The position numbers were made by a program, and so were the translations under genes. From Litoribrevibacter albus (lineage in GTDB: Bacteria; Pseudomonadota; Gammaproteobacteria; Pseudomonadales; Litoribrevibacteraceae), in contig NZ_BSNM01000003.1 in NCBI RefSeq assembly GCF_030159995.1, forward strand, positions 310,001-374,000: a stretch of 64,000 nucleotides of DNA, read 5' to 3'. Shown here piece by piece: positions 26,091 through 34,217 of the stretch. The notes beneath the pieces are model-generated. The model was not told where the DNA came from, did not search any database, and saw only the letters and a list, made by a program, of their open reading frames with translations. Numbering within the stretch: position 1 is the first letter of the stretch; each line of letters begins with the position of its first letter.

Positions 26091-27458
26091 ATGAGAGCTT
26101 ATGGTTATCTCTTAGGCGTCTCTCTGTCTTGCTCACTTCCTACTTCGGCCGTTATGGCCGAGGTGGAAGGGGAGTGGTCGTCTTTGCTGGAACAACAATG
26201 GGCGGTGGACACACATGGTCACGCGCAAAAGTTGGAGACCCGGATACAGCCACAGTGGGCTGGTCATTTGACCGAGTCCCTTGAACTGACGGCCATCGGT
26301 CGTTTTCGCGCGGATGTGTACGATCACATTTCACCTTCTGTGCATACGCCGGAAAACTACAGCGAGCTTTCGATGCCTTGGTATAACTCAGAGCATGCGG
26401 AATTTCAGTTGCGGGAATTTTATCTGGATACGGAATTTCTCAAGGGCTTTTGGCGCATTGGTAAGCAACAAGTGGTCTGGGGGCAGGCCGATGGGATCAA
26501 ACTGCTGGATGTGGTGAATCCGCAAAGCTATCGTGAGTTCATACTGGAAGATTATGAAGATTCCCGTATTCCGTTATGGACGGTGAATTATGAGGTTGGT
26601 CTGACGGACGATTCCAGTCTGCAATTGCTGTGGATACCCGATCTCACCTTTAATGAGCTGGCCGAACGGGATAAAGCCTTTGCCTTCTCCTCAGCGGAAA
26701 TCATTCCGAAAGCCTCTGGTAATGTGAAGGTACGATTACTATCGACGGATAAACCTAATGATGGGTTCAGTGATGGATTCAGTGATGGATTTAGTGATGG
26801 TGAGTGGGGCGTGAAATACAGCCTCTTTGCGGGTGGTTGGGATTTAACGGCGAATTATCTGTATCACTATCAAGATAACCCGGTGCTTTACCAAAACGTG
26901 GTGGGTATAACGCCTACCGAGGTAACGGTGGAGGTTACGCCAACATATGAGCGAAATCACTTGCTGGGCGCAACCGCCTCTAATGCCTTTGGTGAGGTTA
27001 CCGTTCGCACCGAAGTAGGTTACAACTCTGATACCTTTCATGTAGCGGATGACGCAAATTCTTTAAGTTCAGATTCGCGAGGAATTAAGAAAAGTGCCGA
27101 ATTAGCTTATGTGGTGGGGTTGGATTATCAGGGAATCAGTGACGTCTTTTTGAGTGCCCAGTGGTTTCAAAGCCATTTATTACAGCATGATCAAAGTATG
27201 GTTCGCCGGGAAACCAAAAATACCGTGACCTTCCTTTATCGGCATAATTTTGAGAACGAAACCTGGGAATTGGAAGTGCTGGACATTCATGCCGTTGAGC
27301 AGGATGACGGTGTTGTTCAAACCAAGGTGAGTCATATGCTTGAAAGTAATCTGGAACTTTGGATGGGGCTGGATGTGTTTTATGGAGATACCGACGGTCT
27401 GTATGGTCAGTTTGATCACAATGATCGATGGGTCTTTGGCGTCGAGTGGGGGATCTGA
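26091..27458 (+). CDS. DUF1302-like outer-membrane beta-barrel protein
   Basis: 455 residues; the ATG lies one base after the RND-fusion stop codon, so the two are translationally linked. A signal peptide (about 1-23, ending AVMA) precedes a beta-rich protein of alternating hydrophobic strands. The segment FWRIGKQQVVWGQADGIKLLDVV and NPQSYREFILEDYEDSRIPLW is characteristic of the DUF1302/alginate-export-like porin group found beside RND-LolA genes; the last strands (DRWVFGVEWGI) end in the usual aromatic-rich way. It probably forms the outer-membrane part of one export or lipid-trafficking system. A DGFS repeat occurs near residue 225. Confidence 0.75.
   Translation: MRAYGYLLGVSLSCSLPTSAVMAEVEGEWSSLLEQQWAVDTHGHAQKLETRIQPQWAGHLTESLELTAIGRFRADVYDHISPSVHTPENYSELSMPWYNSEHAEFQLREFYLDTEFLKGFWRIGKQQVVWGQADGIKLLDVVNPQSYREFILEDYEDSRIPLWTVNYEVGLTDDSSLQLLWIPDLTFNELAERDKAFAFSSAEIIPKASGNVKVRLLSTDKPNDGFSDGFSDGFSDGEWGVKYSLFAGGWDLTANYLYHYQDNPVLYQNVVGITPTEVTVEVTPTYERNHLLGATASNAFGEVTVRTEVGYNSDTFHVADDANSLSSDSRGIKKSAELAYVVGLDYQGISDVFLSAQWFQSHLLQHDQSMVRRETKNTVTFLYRHNFENETWELEVLDIHAVEQDDGVVQTKVSHMLESNLELWMGLDVFYGDTDGLYGQFDHNDRWVFGVEWGI
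26758..26799 (+). repeat. 12-bp tandem repeat inside the barrel gene
   Basis: Three and a half in-frame copies of GATGGATTCAGT-like units encode DGFSDGFSDGFSDG, likely an extracellular or periplasmic loop that can expand or contract in frame. Confidence 0.7.
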
Positions 27459-27498
27459 TTTGATATAGCGAGACTGTATTTAACTGTATCAAACTGTG

Positions 27499-27537
27499 GG
27501 AGGCCAATGTGCCTGATCCAGACACGAAATGGCCTCC
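27499..27537. terminator. Stem-loop between convergent genes, possible terminator
   Basis: GGAGGCCA (27499-27506) pairs perfectly with TGGCCTCC (27530-27537), with a 23-base loop containing a further GTG/CAC pair. It lies between the barrel gene and the convergent phospholipase gene. There is no run of T on either side, so termination is only suggested by position. Confidence 0.35.
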
Positions 27538-27592
27538 ACACTCTTCTCATTCTATTTTGTCTTTTCTATTCTGTTTAGCGCTTTCTAAATAG

Positions 27593-29002
27593 TTACTGAA
27601 CCCTGTTTAGATAGGTATCGATTACGCTGCACACGTTGGCGGTACTGCCACCATTGCAAAGTGCTTTCATAGCATCGTCTGCTTCGCCAATATCAGCAAC
27701 CCAGCGACCGCTATTTTTTGAGTAGTTAATCCAAACGTCTTCCTGGCTAAGACCCTGTGCTGAAATTGCGTTCACAAGTGCATCCCTTTCAACTTTATTG
27801 CGTGGTGTCGCGAAGTAGTATTCGTCCGCCCCGTCACTTAGGCATTGTGCCTCAGCATTGGCAAAGCTAGTTGGAATGCTCGTGATGATGTAATCGTTGT
27901 AGGCTCGGGTTCCGTTGGAATCGGTGACCAAGCGACGGCAAGCGGCGTATTTGGTATCGCTGCAACTGGCGTCTCGGAAACGTTGAGTGGTTGGGGAAAG
28001 GAATGCACAGTTGCCTGAACCGTCTGGTTCGTAGGTGCCATTGCCATCGCTGTCATTGAAATCCCAGGTCCATACCATGTCTGCGGCGGCAATAGGATAT
28101 TCACCACTGCTTTTCCAGTCGCTGCCGGTCGCACTGTAGCCATAGACTTCAAAAATGTTTAAACCCGCACTTAAAAATCCATCGACCGTTGATGGTTTTA
28201 ACTTGGGTTTGTTTGAATCGTTCGTGCCTTTGGTGGTGGCGTCTTTGGTCCTATGAAGTGTGGTTTGTGCTGTGCCGTAAGTATCGAGCTTGTCAGGAGC
28301 GTTTACATCTTCAACCCCATTGGCAGCGTAAAAGACGTAATCATTAAAGGTGGTTTTGTCTTTACACTTGTTGTTGCTCCAGAAAATTACATTCTTTCCT
28401 GAGGCAACGACTTTGCTTTTGGTTAGGGTGTTCACTGGAAGCTTTGTACAACCATTGCTGCCATAGTCGCCATGGCTGGTTACACCTGAGTCGGTACTAA
28501 GAGTATGGCTGGCAATGTAACTAACGATTTCGTCATCAATTTTTCCGGCTTTGTCGTCAACATCGTCAATATGAATCAAGACCACTTGATCCGGGTTAGC
28601 ATTTGCCCAGTTGGCTAAATCCTTGAGGTAAGCTCTGAAACGACGTTGACCAGTGAAGTTCTCAACACAAGGCGACCAGGATAGATTGTTATGACACATA
28701 CGCACTTTATCGCTGGACCAATGCAGATCCAGCCCGATGGAGCGAATGCCTCGGTTCTGTTGATCAATGATGCCTCGTGCCTGGTTTAATGCATCATTGA
28801 TGTAATCATCATCAGTGTTGTTGGCGAAGGAGTTGTGGGTACCGGGAAAAGTGGCTTCGGCCAACGGTGCATCGTGGTCGATGCTGTTTTGAATGGCGAG
28901 GGCGCGTTCACCCCAGCTTTCTTGGGTTTCTGCCCAAAGTGTTAATGGAAAGGTTGTGATGACTGTTGCGGTGATCGCAACTAGCTTGGTCTTGAATGAC
29001 AT
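27593..29002 (-). CDS. Secreted PI-PLC X-domain phosphodiesterase with C-type-lectin-like tail
   Basis: 469 residues from ATG 29002 (AGAGG nine bases upstream; an ATG at 29011 touches the site). Signal peptide about 1-24. Residues 45-290 are a PI-PLC-like domain: FPGTHNSFANN with His56, RSIGLDLHW, RMCHNN with His104 (the likely acid/base pair) and VVLIHIDDVDD. Many Cys suggest disulfides. Residues 310-440 resemble a C-type lectin domain in the wrong order: the ending element (DASCSDTKYAACRR, 344-357) precedes the beginning element (SFANAEAQC, 379-387; VWINYSKNSGRWV, 423-435). It may cleave phosphoinositides or glycolipid anchors outside the cell. Divergent from the AraC regulator. Confidence 0.8.
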   Translation of the reverse strand: MSFKTKLVAITATVITTFPLTLWAETQESWGERALAIQNSIDHDAPLAEATFPGTHNSFANNTDDDYINDALNQARGIIDQQNRGIRSIGLDLHWSSDKVRMCHNNLSWSPCVENFTGQRRFRAYLKDLANWANANPDQVVLIHIDDVDDKAGKIDDEIVSYIASHTLSTDSGVTSHGDYGSNGCTKLPVNTLTKSKVVASGKNVIFWSNNKCKDKTTFNDYVFYAANGVEDVNAPDKLDTYGTAQTTLHRTKDATTKGTNDSNKPKLKPSTVDGFLSAGLNIFEVYGYSATGSDWKSSGEYPIAAADMVWTWDFNDSDGNGTYEPDGSGNCAFLSPTTQRFRDASCSDTKYAACRRLVTDSNGTRAYNDYIITSIPTSFANAEAQCLSDGADEYYFATPRNKVERDALVNAISAQGLSQEDVWINYSKNSGRWVADIGEADDAMKALCNGGSTANVCSVIDTYLNRVQ

Positions 29003-29248
29003 AGGTTGCATCCTCTGGGTGTTGTTATTTTTATTCTTCTCATCAGTCTTCTGATGTCCTCGTATCATGTGCTTCAATCTTTACATTGACAAGATTTGGG
29101 GCGCGGTAAAGGTCATGGATTTCTGCGCGTGGGTTCATATCGCCTAAAAATTTCATAAACAAAGGTATCTGGCCAATTTCAACCTTGAGATTTTTTTCGG
29201 GGTGTTTTCCTCTATTCCTATAACAATAAAAACATTGGAGGGTAGAGG

Positions 29249-30319
29249 ATGAATTCCTTTTATAAGACTCAAATCAAGAGGAGTAGTGATCCATTAGTGG
29301 TTAGACACGTCACTGTTGCTGGTGATCAGATCTATCCCAGTTTTGAGTTGAGGATCATGCTTCGTCACTTAAAGACTTTAGGGCTGTCGGATTGGAACGA
29401 GCAATTGCTCGATAGGATTCAGTTAACTTCAAATGACCTTAATGCTTCTTTTATCAGTGCTTGTCAGGCGAAACAGGCTTTGGAGCATTTTGTTAATGAT
29501 CTTTATCAGTCAGGGTTGGGCTGTGATATTGCGGCAAAGTACACCTGTGCCGAATTAGGGTCGATTGGTCGCTGTCTGACTCACTGCGGTACTTTGGGGG
29601 AAGCACTCGATATTACTGTGGATTACTACCAGTTGCTAGGCAGTTTTACGGACATTACTAATGTGCTTGGCGATGGAGTTTTAACGAATCGGCTAGTGAA
29701 CGTAGCGAATTTACCAAGTCGTATCCTACAGTTTTTATTCGAACTCACGGTAAAAGGGCTCATTACCATTGGTGAGGAGTTGTCGGGGCGGCAGATTCCC
29801 ATTCGTGAAGTACGCTTTCAGGCGGACTTAACGGTTGAAGAAATAGCACTCTATCAACAGAAATTTGGTTGTTTAGTAAAAGGGAATCAACGGTTTGATG
29901 AGTGGGATCTCGATCTCTCGTTTGGCTCCTACTTAATCCCGACCTCGTCCCACAATAACTCTGATCTCTTAATCAAAGATCTGGAAATTCTGGAAGCAGA
30001 GTTAAGCAGTCATAAAGGGCTGGTGGATGACATTGATGAGATCTTATCGTGTTCCACCGGCGACTATCCTGATCCGGACATGATCGCTCATGCACTGGGG
30101 GTGAGTGGGCGAACTCTTAGACGGCGACTGAAAGAACTTGGCACCAGCTACAGTGCATTGATGAACAAGGTACGTTGTCAGGCGGCGATTAAACTGATTT
30201 TGCAAAGTAATTTAACCAACGAGCAAATTGCTGACAGGTTGGGCTTTTCGGATTCGGCCAATTTCCAACATGCCTTTAAGAAATGGACTGGAAAAACGCC
30301 TTCGTTTTATAGACGGTAG
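29249..30319 (+). CDS. AraC family transcriptional regulator
   Basis: 356 residues. The N-terminal 200 residues fit the arabinose-binding-like domain (PF12625) of OruR/ArgR-type AraC proteins (ELGSIGRCLTHCGTLGEAL, IPIREVRFQAD). The C-terminal 100 residues hold two helix-turn-helix motifs: MIAHALGVSGRTLRRRLKEL and NEQIADRLGFSDSANFQHAF, then KKWTGKTPSFYRR. A GGAGGG-type site precedes the ATG. It is divergent from the PI-PLC-like gene, with about 245 bases between start codons, and may activate it; this is inferred from position only. Confidence 0.85.
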   Translation: MNSFYKTQIKRSSDPLVVRHVTVAGDQIYPSFELRIMLRHLKTLGLSDWNEQLLDRIQLTSNDLNASFISACQAKQALEHFVNDLYQSGLGCDIAAKYTCAELGSIGRCLTHCGTLGEALDITVDYYQLLGSFTDITNVLGDGVLTNRLVNVANLPSRILQFLFELTVKGLITIGEELSGRQIPIREVRFQADLTVEEIALYQQKFGCLVKGNQRFDEWDLDLSFGSYLIPTSSHNNSDLLIKDLEILEAELSSHKGLVDDIDEILSCSTGDYPDPDMIAHALGVSGRTLRRRLKELGTSYSALMNKVRCQAAIKLILQSNLTNEQIADRLGFSDSANFQHAFKKWTGKTPSFYRR

Positions 30320-30383
30320 GGAACCGAGCGTGGATTTGCTATCTTTCCTACAACGTAAATGAATTTATGATGAGTGCTCAAAA

Positions 30384-30587
30384 ATGATCAAGCAAGGAAT
30401 CGCGCTACTAACCATTGCTTTTATATGCGTTGGTTGTAATTCAAAAGGAACGTACGAAAGCATTCAGGAAAGCAACCGCATTGAATGTGAAAGACTCCCT
30501 CAAACCGAATACGAACAGTGCATGGACAGTCTAAAAAAGTCTTATGAGGAATATGAGAGAGAACGACAAGAAGCCATGAGTAATTAA
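30384..30587 (+). CDS. Small predicted lipoprotein
   Basis: 67 residues: a signal peptide with lipobox FICVGC (Cys at about 18), then a short, very charged helix (SLKKSYEEYERERQEAM) preceded by a Cys pair in IECERLPQTEYEQCMD. The C-x-11-C spacing and helical pattern recall small coiled-coil-like envelope lipoproteins. It follows the AraC gene by 64 bases on the same strand. No family recognised. Confidence 0.6.
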   Translation: MIKQGIALLTIAFICVGCNSKGTYESIQESNRIECERLPQTEYEQCMDSLKKSYEEYERERQEAMSN

Positions 30588-30704
30588 ACTGCCTTAATAA
30601 ATTTAGATCTCATTTATACAAATCACTACAGTTCTTTATACGCAGGAGCTTGATTGACGGTGGCGATTCCTGGATCCTCTCTCTTTTTTAGTTGGGGATG
30701 ACCA

Positions 30705-31022
30705 GTGATTAACGCATTTCGTGCCGTCAGTTTTCTTGAAGGGCTGTCTTACTTATTGATTTTGAGTGTTTCCTTGGGCTTCATTAGCCGAGAGTTTGTG
30801 TTTTATCTTGGTATGACCCACGGTGTTCTCTTTTTGCTGTATTTGGTCTTCTCTCTAACGGTTGCACAGGAACAGCAATGGTCTGTGGTGATTTGGTTAG
30901 CAATGTTTTTGGCCTCCATTGTTCCTTTTGCCTTTGTTTTGGCCGAGCTGTTCTTGAAGAAGGCTCAAGACACTATTTCTGAATCCGGGGCGGAATCCGA
31001 GTCTGAACCTGAACTCAGCTAA
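30705..31022 (+). CDS. DUF3817 small membrane protein
   Basis: 105 residues. FRAVSFLEGLSYLLIL and GMTHGVLFLLYLVF are the DUF3817 signatures, with three membrane segments (about 8-27, 37-55, 62-83) and a hydrophilic acidic tail (SESGAESESEPELS). The family is of unknown function and often annotated as an integral membrane protein. A strong intrinsic terminator follows directly, so transcription ends here. Confidence 0.8.
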   Translation: MINAFRAVSFLEGLSYLLILSVSLGFISREFVFYLGMTHGVLFLLYLVFSLTVAQEQQWSVVIWLAMFLASIVPFAFVLAELFLKKAQDTISESGAESESEPELS

Positions 31023-31031
31023 GAATCATCG

Positions 31032-31060
31032 AAGCCCGCATATGCGGGCTTTGTTTTTTT
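31032..31060 (+). terminator. Intrinsic terminator after the DUF3817 gene
   Basis: AAGCCCGCAT (31032-31041) and ATGCGGGCTT (31042-31051) form a perfect GC-rich hairpin followed by TGTTTTTTT, a classical rho-independent terminator nine bases after the stop codon. Confidence 0.88.
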
Positions 31061-31182
31061 AGGCATTAATGCTTTGTTATCAATTTTGTCAGTAGGCGAC
31101 TTTAGTTTAATAATTTGACGTGGACGGTATCGTTTTCTCCGTTATATTTATACTTACAATGTAAATCGTATGGAGAGGGTTT

Positions 31183-31509
31183 ATGATCATTTTACTACTA
31201 GGAAGTTGTCTGCTTATCCTTGGTGTTTTGTCTATTCGTTTCCCAGACATTAGCAAAGCATTGTCAAACTATGATTCGGTGCAGTGGCATCGCCTCGGGT
31301 CTCCCGCCGGTTATTCTTTCTCTGATTTAGGTAATACTCTTAGCCTCTACAGTTGGCTATTGAATGAAGGTTATAACACCTGTGAGAGCCAAGAGGTTAA
31401 GTCGCTTTGTATTGAAGCTCACAAGAAGGCTGTTATGGCAAAATATCTGATGCAAGTTGGAGTAGTGCTTCTTGTTGTTGGTTCCGGTTTGGCATTGGCA
31501 GGTTATTAG
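31183..31509 (+). CDS. Small two-helix membrane protein (UspB-like layout)
   Basis: 108 residues with a membrane helix at each end (IILLLGSCLLILGVL, 2-17, and LMQVGVVLLVVGSGLALA, about 87-105) and a soluble middle of 65 residues. This order and length recall universal stress protein B, but the middle matches only loosely (YSWLLNEGY, then a Cys-containing helix), so homology is not claimed. The start has a GAGAGGG site. It is flanked upstream by a terminator, so it has its own promoter. Confidence 0.55.
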   Translation: MIILLLGSCLLILGVLSIRFPDISKALSNYDSVQWHRLGSPAGYSFSDLGNTLSLYSWLLNEGYNTCESQEVKSLCIEAHKKAVMAKYLMQVGVVLLVVGSGLALAGY

Positions 31510-31651
31510 AGTAAGTCTGCTTAAATAAAGCGCGTTCTAGGGAACCTCTGAATAAGTCCCTCGCTGGGGATCTCTAATGAACATTTATCAATAATAATCA
31601 CTTTATAAAGTAAGTTATGTGAATTCATTGGCAGGGAAGAAGGAGATAAAA

Positions 31652-32023
31652 ATGACGGATTTTGAAGTACGCGATTGGCGAGTAGATACGTTGAATCGGA
31701 TGCGAGCTTTGATTACAACCGCTGAGCCTGAGGCTGTTGAAGAGCGAAAGTGGTGTAAACCAAGTAATCCTACTGGTGTACCAGTGTGGTCTCACAATGG
31801 AATCATTTGTACGGGGGAGACCTATAAAGCGAAAGTAAAGTTAACCTTCATGAAAGGTGCTGCATTACCTGATCCAGACCAGCTTTTTAATTCGGGTCTG
31901 GAAGGCAACACTCGAAGAGCCATAGACATCAGTGAAGGCGACGATATTAATGAGGATGCGTTTAAGACTCTGGTACGTGCTGCGGTTGAGCTGAATGGCT
32001 TAAAGAAGCAGAGATCTAAATAG
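31652..32023 (+). CDS. DUF1801 (YdhG/YjbR-type) domain protein
   Basis: About 123 residues from ATG 31652, which has an AAGGAG site at 31639-31644; the GTG at 31619 lacks one. The pattern EERKWCKPSNPTGVPVWSHNGIICTGETYKAKVKLTF then LFNSGLEGNTRRAIDI fits DUF1801 proteins (split here into shorter motifs: EERKWCKP, PVWSHNGIICTG, KVKLTFMKGA, SGLEGNTRRAID). These adopt the YdhG-like alpha/beta fold and have no settled function. It is preceded by a 140-base gap and followed by the riboswitch region. Confidence 0.75.
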   Translation: MTDFEVRDWRVDTLNRMRALITTAEPEAVEERKWCKPSNPTGVPVWSHNGIICTGETYKAKVKLTFMKGAALPDPDQLFNSGLEGNTRRAIDISEGDDINEDAFKTLVRAAVELNGLKKQRSK

Positions 32024-32238
32024 CAGCGTGGATTCAACAACCGTTCATCCGGTATCAGACTAATTTCGTATTATTTTGCTAATTTGATTAAAAAGTGATC
32101 AATTGTGGTAACTGATTCACATATTTTGGTCATTAAATGACCTATTATTCGTTTCGTCAGCTGGTGAACAGTTTGGAGCTTACCTCGGATGGGTAAGCAA
32201 GTGGAAGATCACAGCTGCAAGAGTGTAAAGATTTAGAA

Positions 32239-32327
32239 AGTCCTCCCGAAAAGGCGACCCACAAGCAATTGTGGCAAGCAAAGTCCTGGTCCCACGTGGA
32301 TATCCGGATTGCCGAAGGAGTGATGAC
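32239..32327 (+). promoter_or_regulatory. GEMM-I cyclic-di-GMP riboswitch aptamer
   Basis: The fold can be built by hand. CCACAA (32259-32264) pairs with TTGTGG (32269-32274) around a GCAA (GNRA) tetraloop, a GEMM-I hallmark. It is preceded by AAAAGGCGAC and followed by GCAAAGTCC (32278-32286; consensus GCAAAGCC). The second arm has TCC-t-GG (32284-32289) pairing with CC-GGA (32304-32308) around a small TCC/GGA hairpin. The 3' side reads CCGGATTGCCGAA, very close to the family CCGGGTTGCCGAA. CTCC (32243-32246) with GGAG (32317-32320) closes P1. The base at the position that separates cyclic-di-GMP from cGAMP types aligns as G, favouring cyclic-di-GMP. The downstream gene is a secreted metalloprotease. 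Confidence 0.8.
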
Positions 32328-32329
32328 CG

Positions 32330-32365
32330 TTGAGGGCTTTCATATGTTGTATAGAGAGTCCTCAA
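32330..32365 (+). promoter_or_regulatory. Expression-platform hairpin abutting the metalloprotease start codon
   Basis: TTGAGGGCT (32330-32338) pairs with AGTCCTCAA (32357-32365) over nine positions with one G-U pair; the start codon follows immediately at 32366 and the weak GAGAG ribosome site lies at the stem edge. AGTCCTC also occurs at 32239-32245 in the aptamer P1 strand, so the two copies could compete for GAGGGCT. This suggests translational control by the riboswitch. Confidence 0.55.
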
Positions 32366-34144
32366 ATGAAAAATGCTGTATCTGCGTTCGCGCACACTAT
32401 TCCTTCGTCTGTTAAAACCCTTGCTCTAACGTCTGCTGTATCACTGGCAACAATGGGCGCATCAGCAACCACACTTACCAATACAATCGGTCAACAAAAC
32501 ACCTTGGTTGTGATGGTTAACTTCCAGGACGCGCCAAGCAACATGCCGTTCAACGAAGCAGACGTAGCAAACGCCGTATTCAATCAAGCAAGCGATTTTT
32601 TCTACGAGAACTCTTATCAACAAACCTGGTTAGCGGGTGATGTGACCGGCTGGCACACCATCGCGATGAGCTCTAGCTCATGTGACACTTACCAAATTCA
32701 AGCGTTGGGCAAACAAGCAGCAGCGGACAGTGGTGTTGATATCTCTGCGTATGACCGTTTTGTGTTCATCATGCCTCAGAACAGCGCTTGTGGTTTCAGT
32801 GGTTTGGGTGACATCGGTACCTATCCTTCAAACTCATGGATCAATGGTTCTATCGACTACAAATTGATTGCTCACGAAATGGGTCATAACTTTGGTCTGA
32901 CTCACGCAGGTTCTTTGAACTGTGGTGAATTGGCACTTGGTGCAGACTGTGCTGTGTCTTTAAAAACACACATGTTGGACATCATGGGTAACCTTGACGC
33001 CGGTCACTTCAATGCACACGCAAAAGAACGTCTAGGTTGGTTGCACAACGGTAACATGACCACGGTTGAAGAAAGCGGCAGCTACAGCATGGACGACGTT
33101 GAATCAACGTACGGTGTGAAAGCATTGAAAGTGCGTCGTGGTACAGACGCAGCGGGTCAACCGACTTATTACTATCTGGAAGCGCGTAAGGCACAAGGTC
33201 ATGATGCTTTCCTGGCAACCCAAGGTAATGCGAAAGAGGGTATCTCTTTCAGCGTAACCCACGACAGCTATGCAAACGAAGCATTCCAATTGGATATGAC
33301 GCCGAACAGCACCAGCTGGGGTGATTTCGATGACGCTGCACTAACTGCAGGTAACAGCTTCACTGACACAGATACTGGCGTAAGCTTCATCACCGATTAC
33401 GTTGATGCGTTCGGCGCGGGCGTGACCATCACCTTCGACGGTGCGGCAGCGGCTCCAGCTCCGGTATGTACACCATCTGCGCCTGGCATTGCGGTAATCT
33501 CTGGTTCAGTAACGGCAGCGGCGGGTGACACAGCAAACTACCAGGTAGCGGTAACTAACAACAGCAGCGATGCGTGTGCAGACAGCACCATTAGCCTTCA
33601 GGCAGCAGTACCTGCAGGCTGGAACGCAGCATGGGCGAACAACAGCGTAACGGTAGCGGCAGGTACCACCAAGACAGTAACTCTAAGCATTGCATCAGCA
33701 AGCAGCGCAAACGCAGGTGACTACGTGATTGGTTTGATCGCAGACAGCGCAGAAGGTCAATCAAACTCAGCGGCATACTACACAGTAGAAGCAACAGCAG
33801 CTGCGAACAGTGCACCTGTAGCAGTAAACGACGCAGTAACCATCACCAGCAAACAAGCCGTAACCATCGCAGTATTGGCAAACGATTATGACGCAGAAGG
33901 TGATGCATTGACGGTAATCGAAGTAAGCGGTGCAGCAAAAGGTTCAGTAAGCATCAATAACGACGGTACTGTGACTTATGTTCCTGGTAAGCGCTTCAAA
34001 GATGTAGACAGCTTCAGCTACACCATCACAGACGGTGACAAGGTAGCGATTGCAACAGTAAGCATTACTCTACAGGCAGACACTACAACTTCAGGTGACA
34101 CAACAACGACTACCAACGGTGGTAAAGGAGGTAAGAATCGCTAA
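32366..34144 (+). CDS. Secreted zinc metalloprotease (gametolysin/M11-like) with C-terminal Ig-like domains
   Basis: 592 residues from ATG 32366. Signal peptide about 1-34 (ending GASA). The catalytic domain has the zinc site HEMGHNFGLTH at about 170-180, with LDIMGN downstream as the Met-turn, as in gametolysin/M6/M11-type metzincins. Residues about 370-480 are a NEW3/NPCBM-associated beta-sandwich (YQVAVTNNSSDACADS, VPAGWNAAW). Residues about 485-580 are a cadherin-like Ig repeat (APVAVNDAVTI, VLANDYDAEGDALTV, SFSYTITDGD). A low-complexity Thr/Gly/Lys tail ends the protein. It is probably exported to digest host or detrital protein and is controlled by the upstream cyclic-di-GMP riboswitch. 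Confidence 0.85.
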   Translation: MKNAVSAFAHTIPSSVKTLALTSAVSLATMGASATTLTNTIGQQNTLVVMVNFQDAPSNMPFNEADVANAVFNQASDFFYENSYQQTWLAGDVTGWHTIAMSSSSCDTYQIQALGKQAAADSGVDISAYDRFVFIMPQNSACGFSGLGDIGTYPSNSWINGSIDYKLIAHEMGHNFGLTHAGSLNCGELALGADCAVSLKTHMLDIMGNLDAGHFNAHAKERLGWLHNGNMTTVEESGSYSMDDVESTYGVKALKVRRGTDAAGQPTYYYLEARKAQGHDAFLATQGNAKEGISFSVTHDSYANEAFQLDMTPNSTSWGDFDDAALTAGNSFTDTDTGVSFITDYVDAFGAGVTITFDGAAAAPAPVCTPSAPGIAVISGSVTAAAGDTANYQVAVTNNSSDACADSTISLQAAVPAGWNAAWANNSVTVAAGTTKTVTLSIASASSANAGDYVIGLIADSAEGQSNSAAYYTVEATAAANSAPVAVNDAVTITSKQAVTIAVLANDYDAEGDALTVIEVSGAAKGSVSINNDGTVTYVPGKRFKDVDSFSYTITDGDKVAIATVSITLQADTTTSGDTTTTTNGGKGGKNR

Positions 34145-34177
34145 GATAATTCTCTCTCAACATTACACACTCTAAAT

Positions 34178-34210
34178 AAAAAACGGTGACAGGATGTCAC
34201 CGTTTTTTTT
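34178..34210. terminator. Bidirectional intrinsic terminator
   Basis: A run of A, then ACGGTGAC, a five-base loop AGGAT, GTCACCGT and a run of eight T. The A and T tracts flank the stem on both sides, so it can end transcription of both the protease gene and the convergent gene at 34218. Confidence 0.88.
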
Positions 34211-34217
34211 GCTCCAT

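Noticed and set aside
32180-32395. Minus-strand 71-codon frame over the riboswitch
   Set aside because: It lies antisense to a structured RNA and has no family match; the sequence is explained by the riboswitch.
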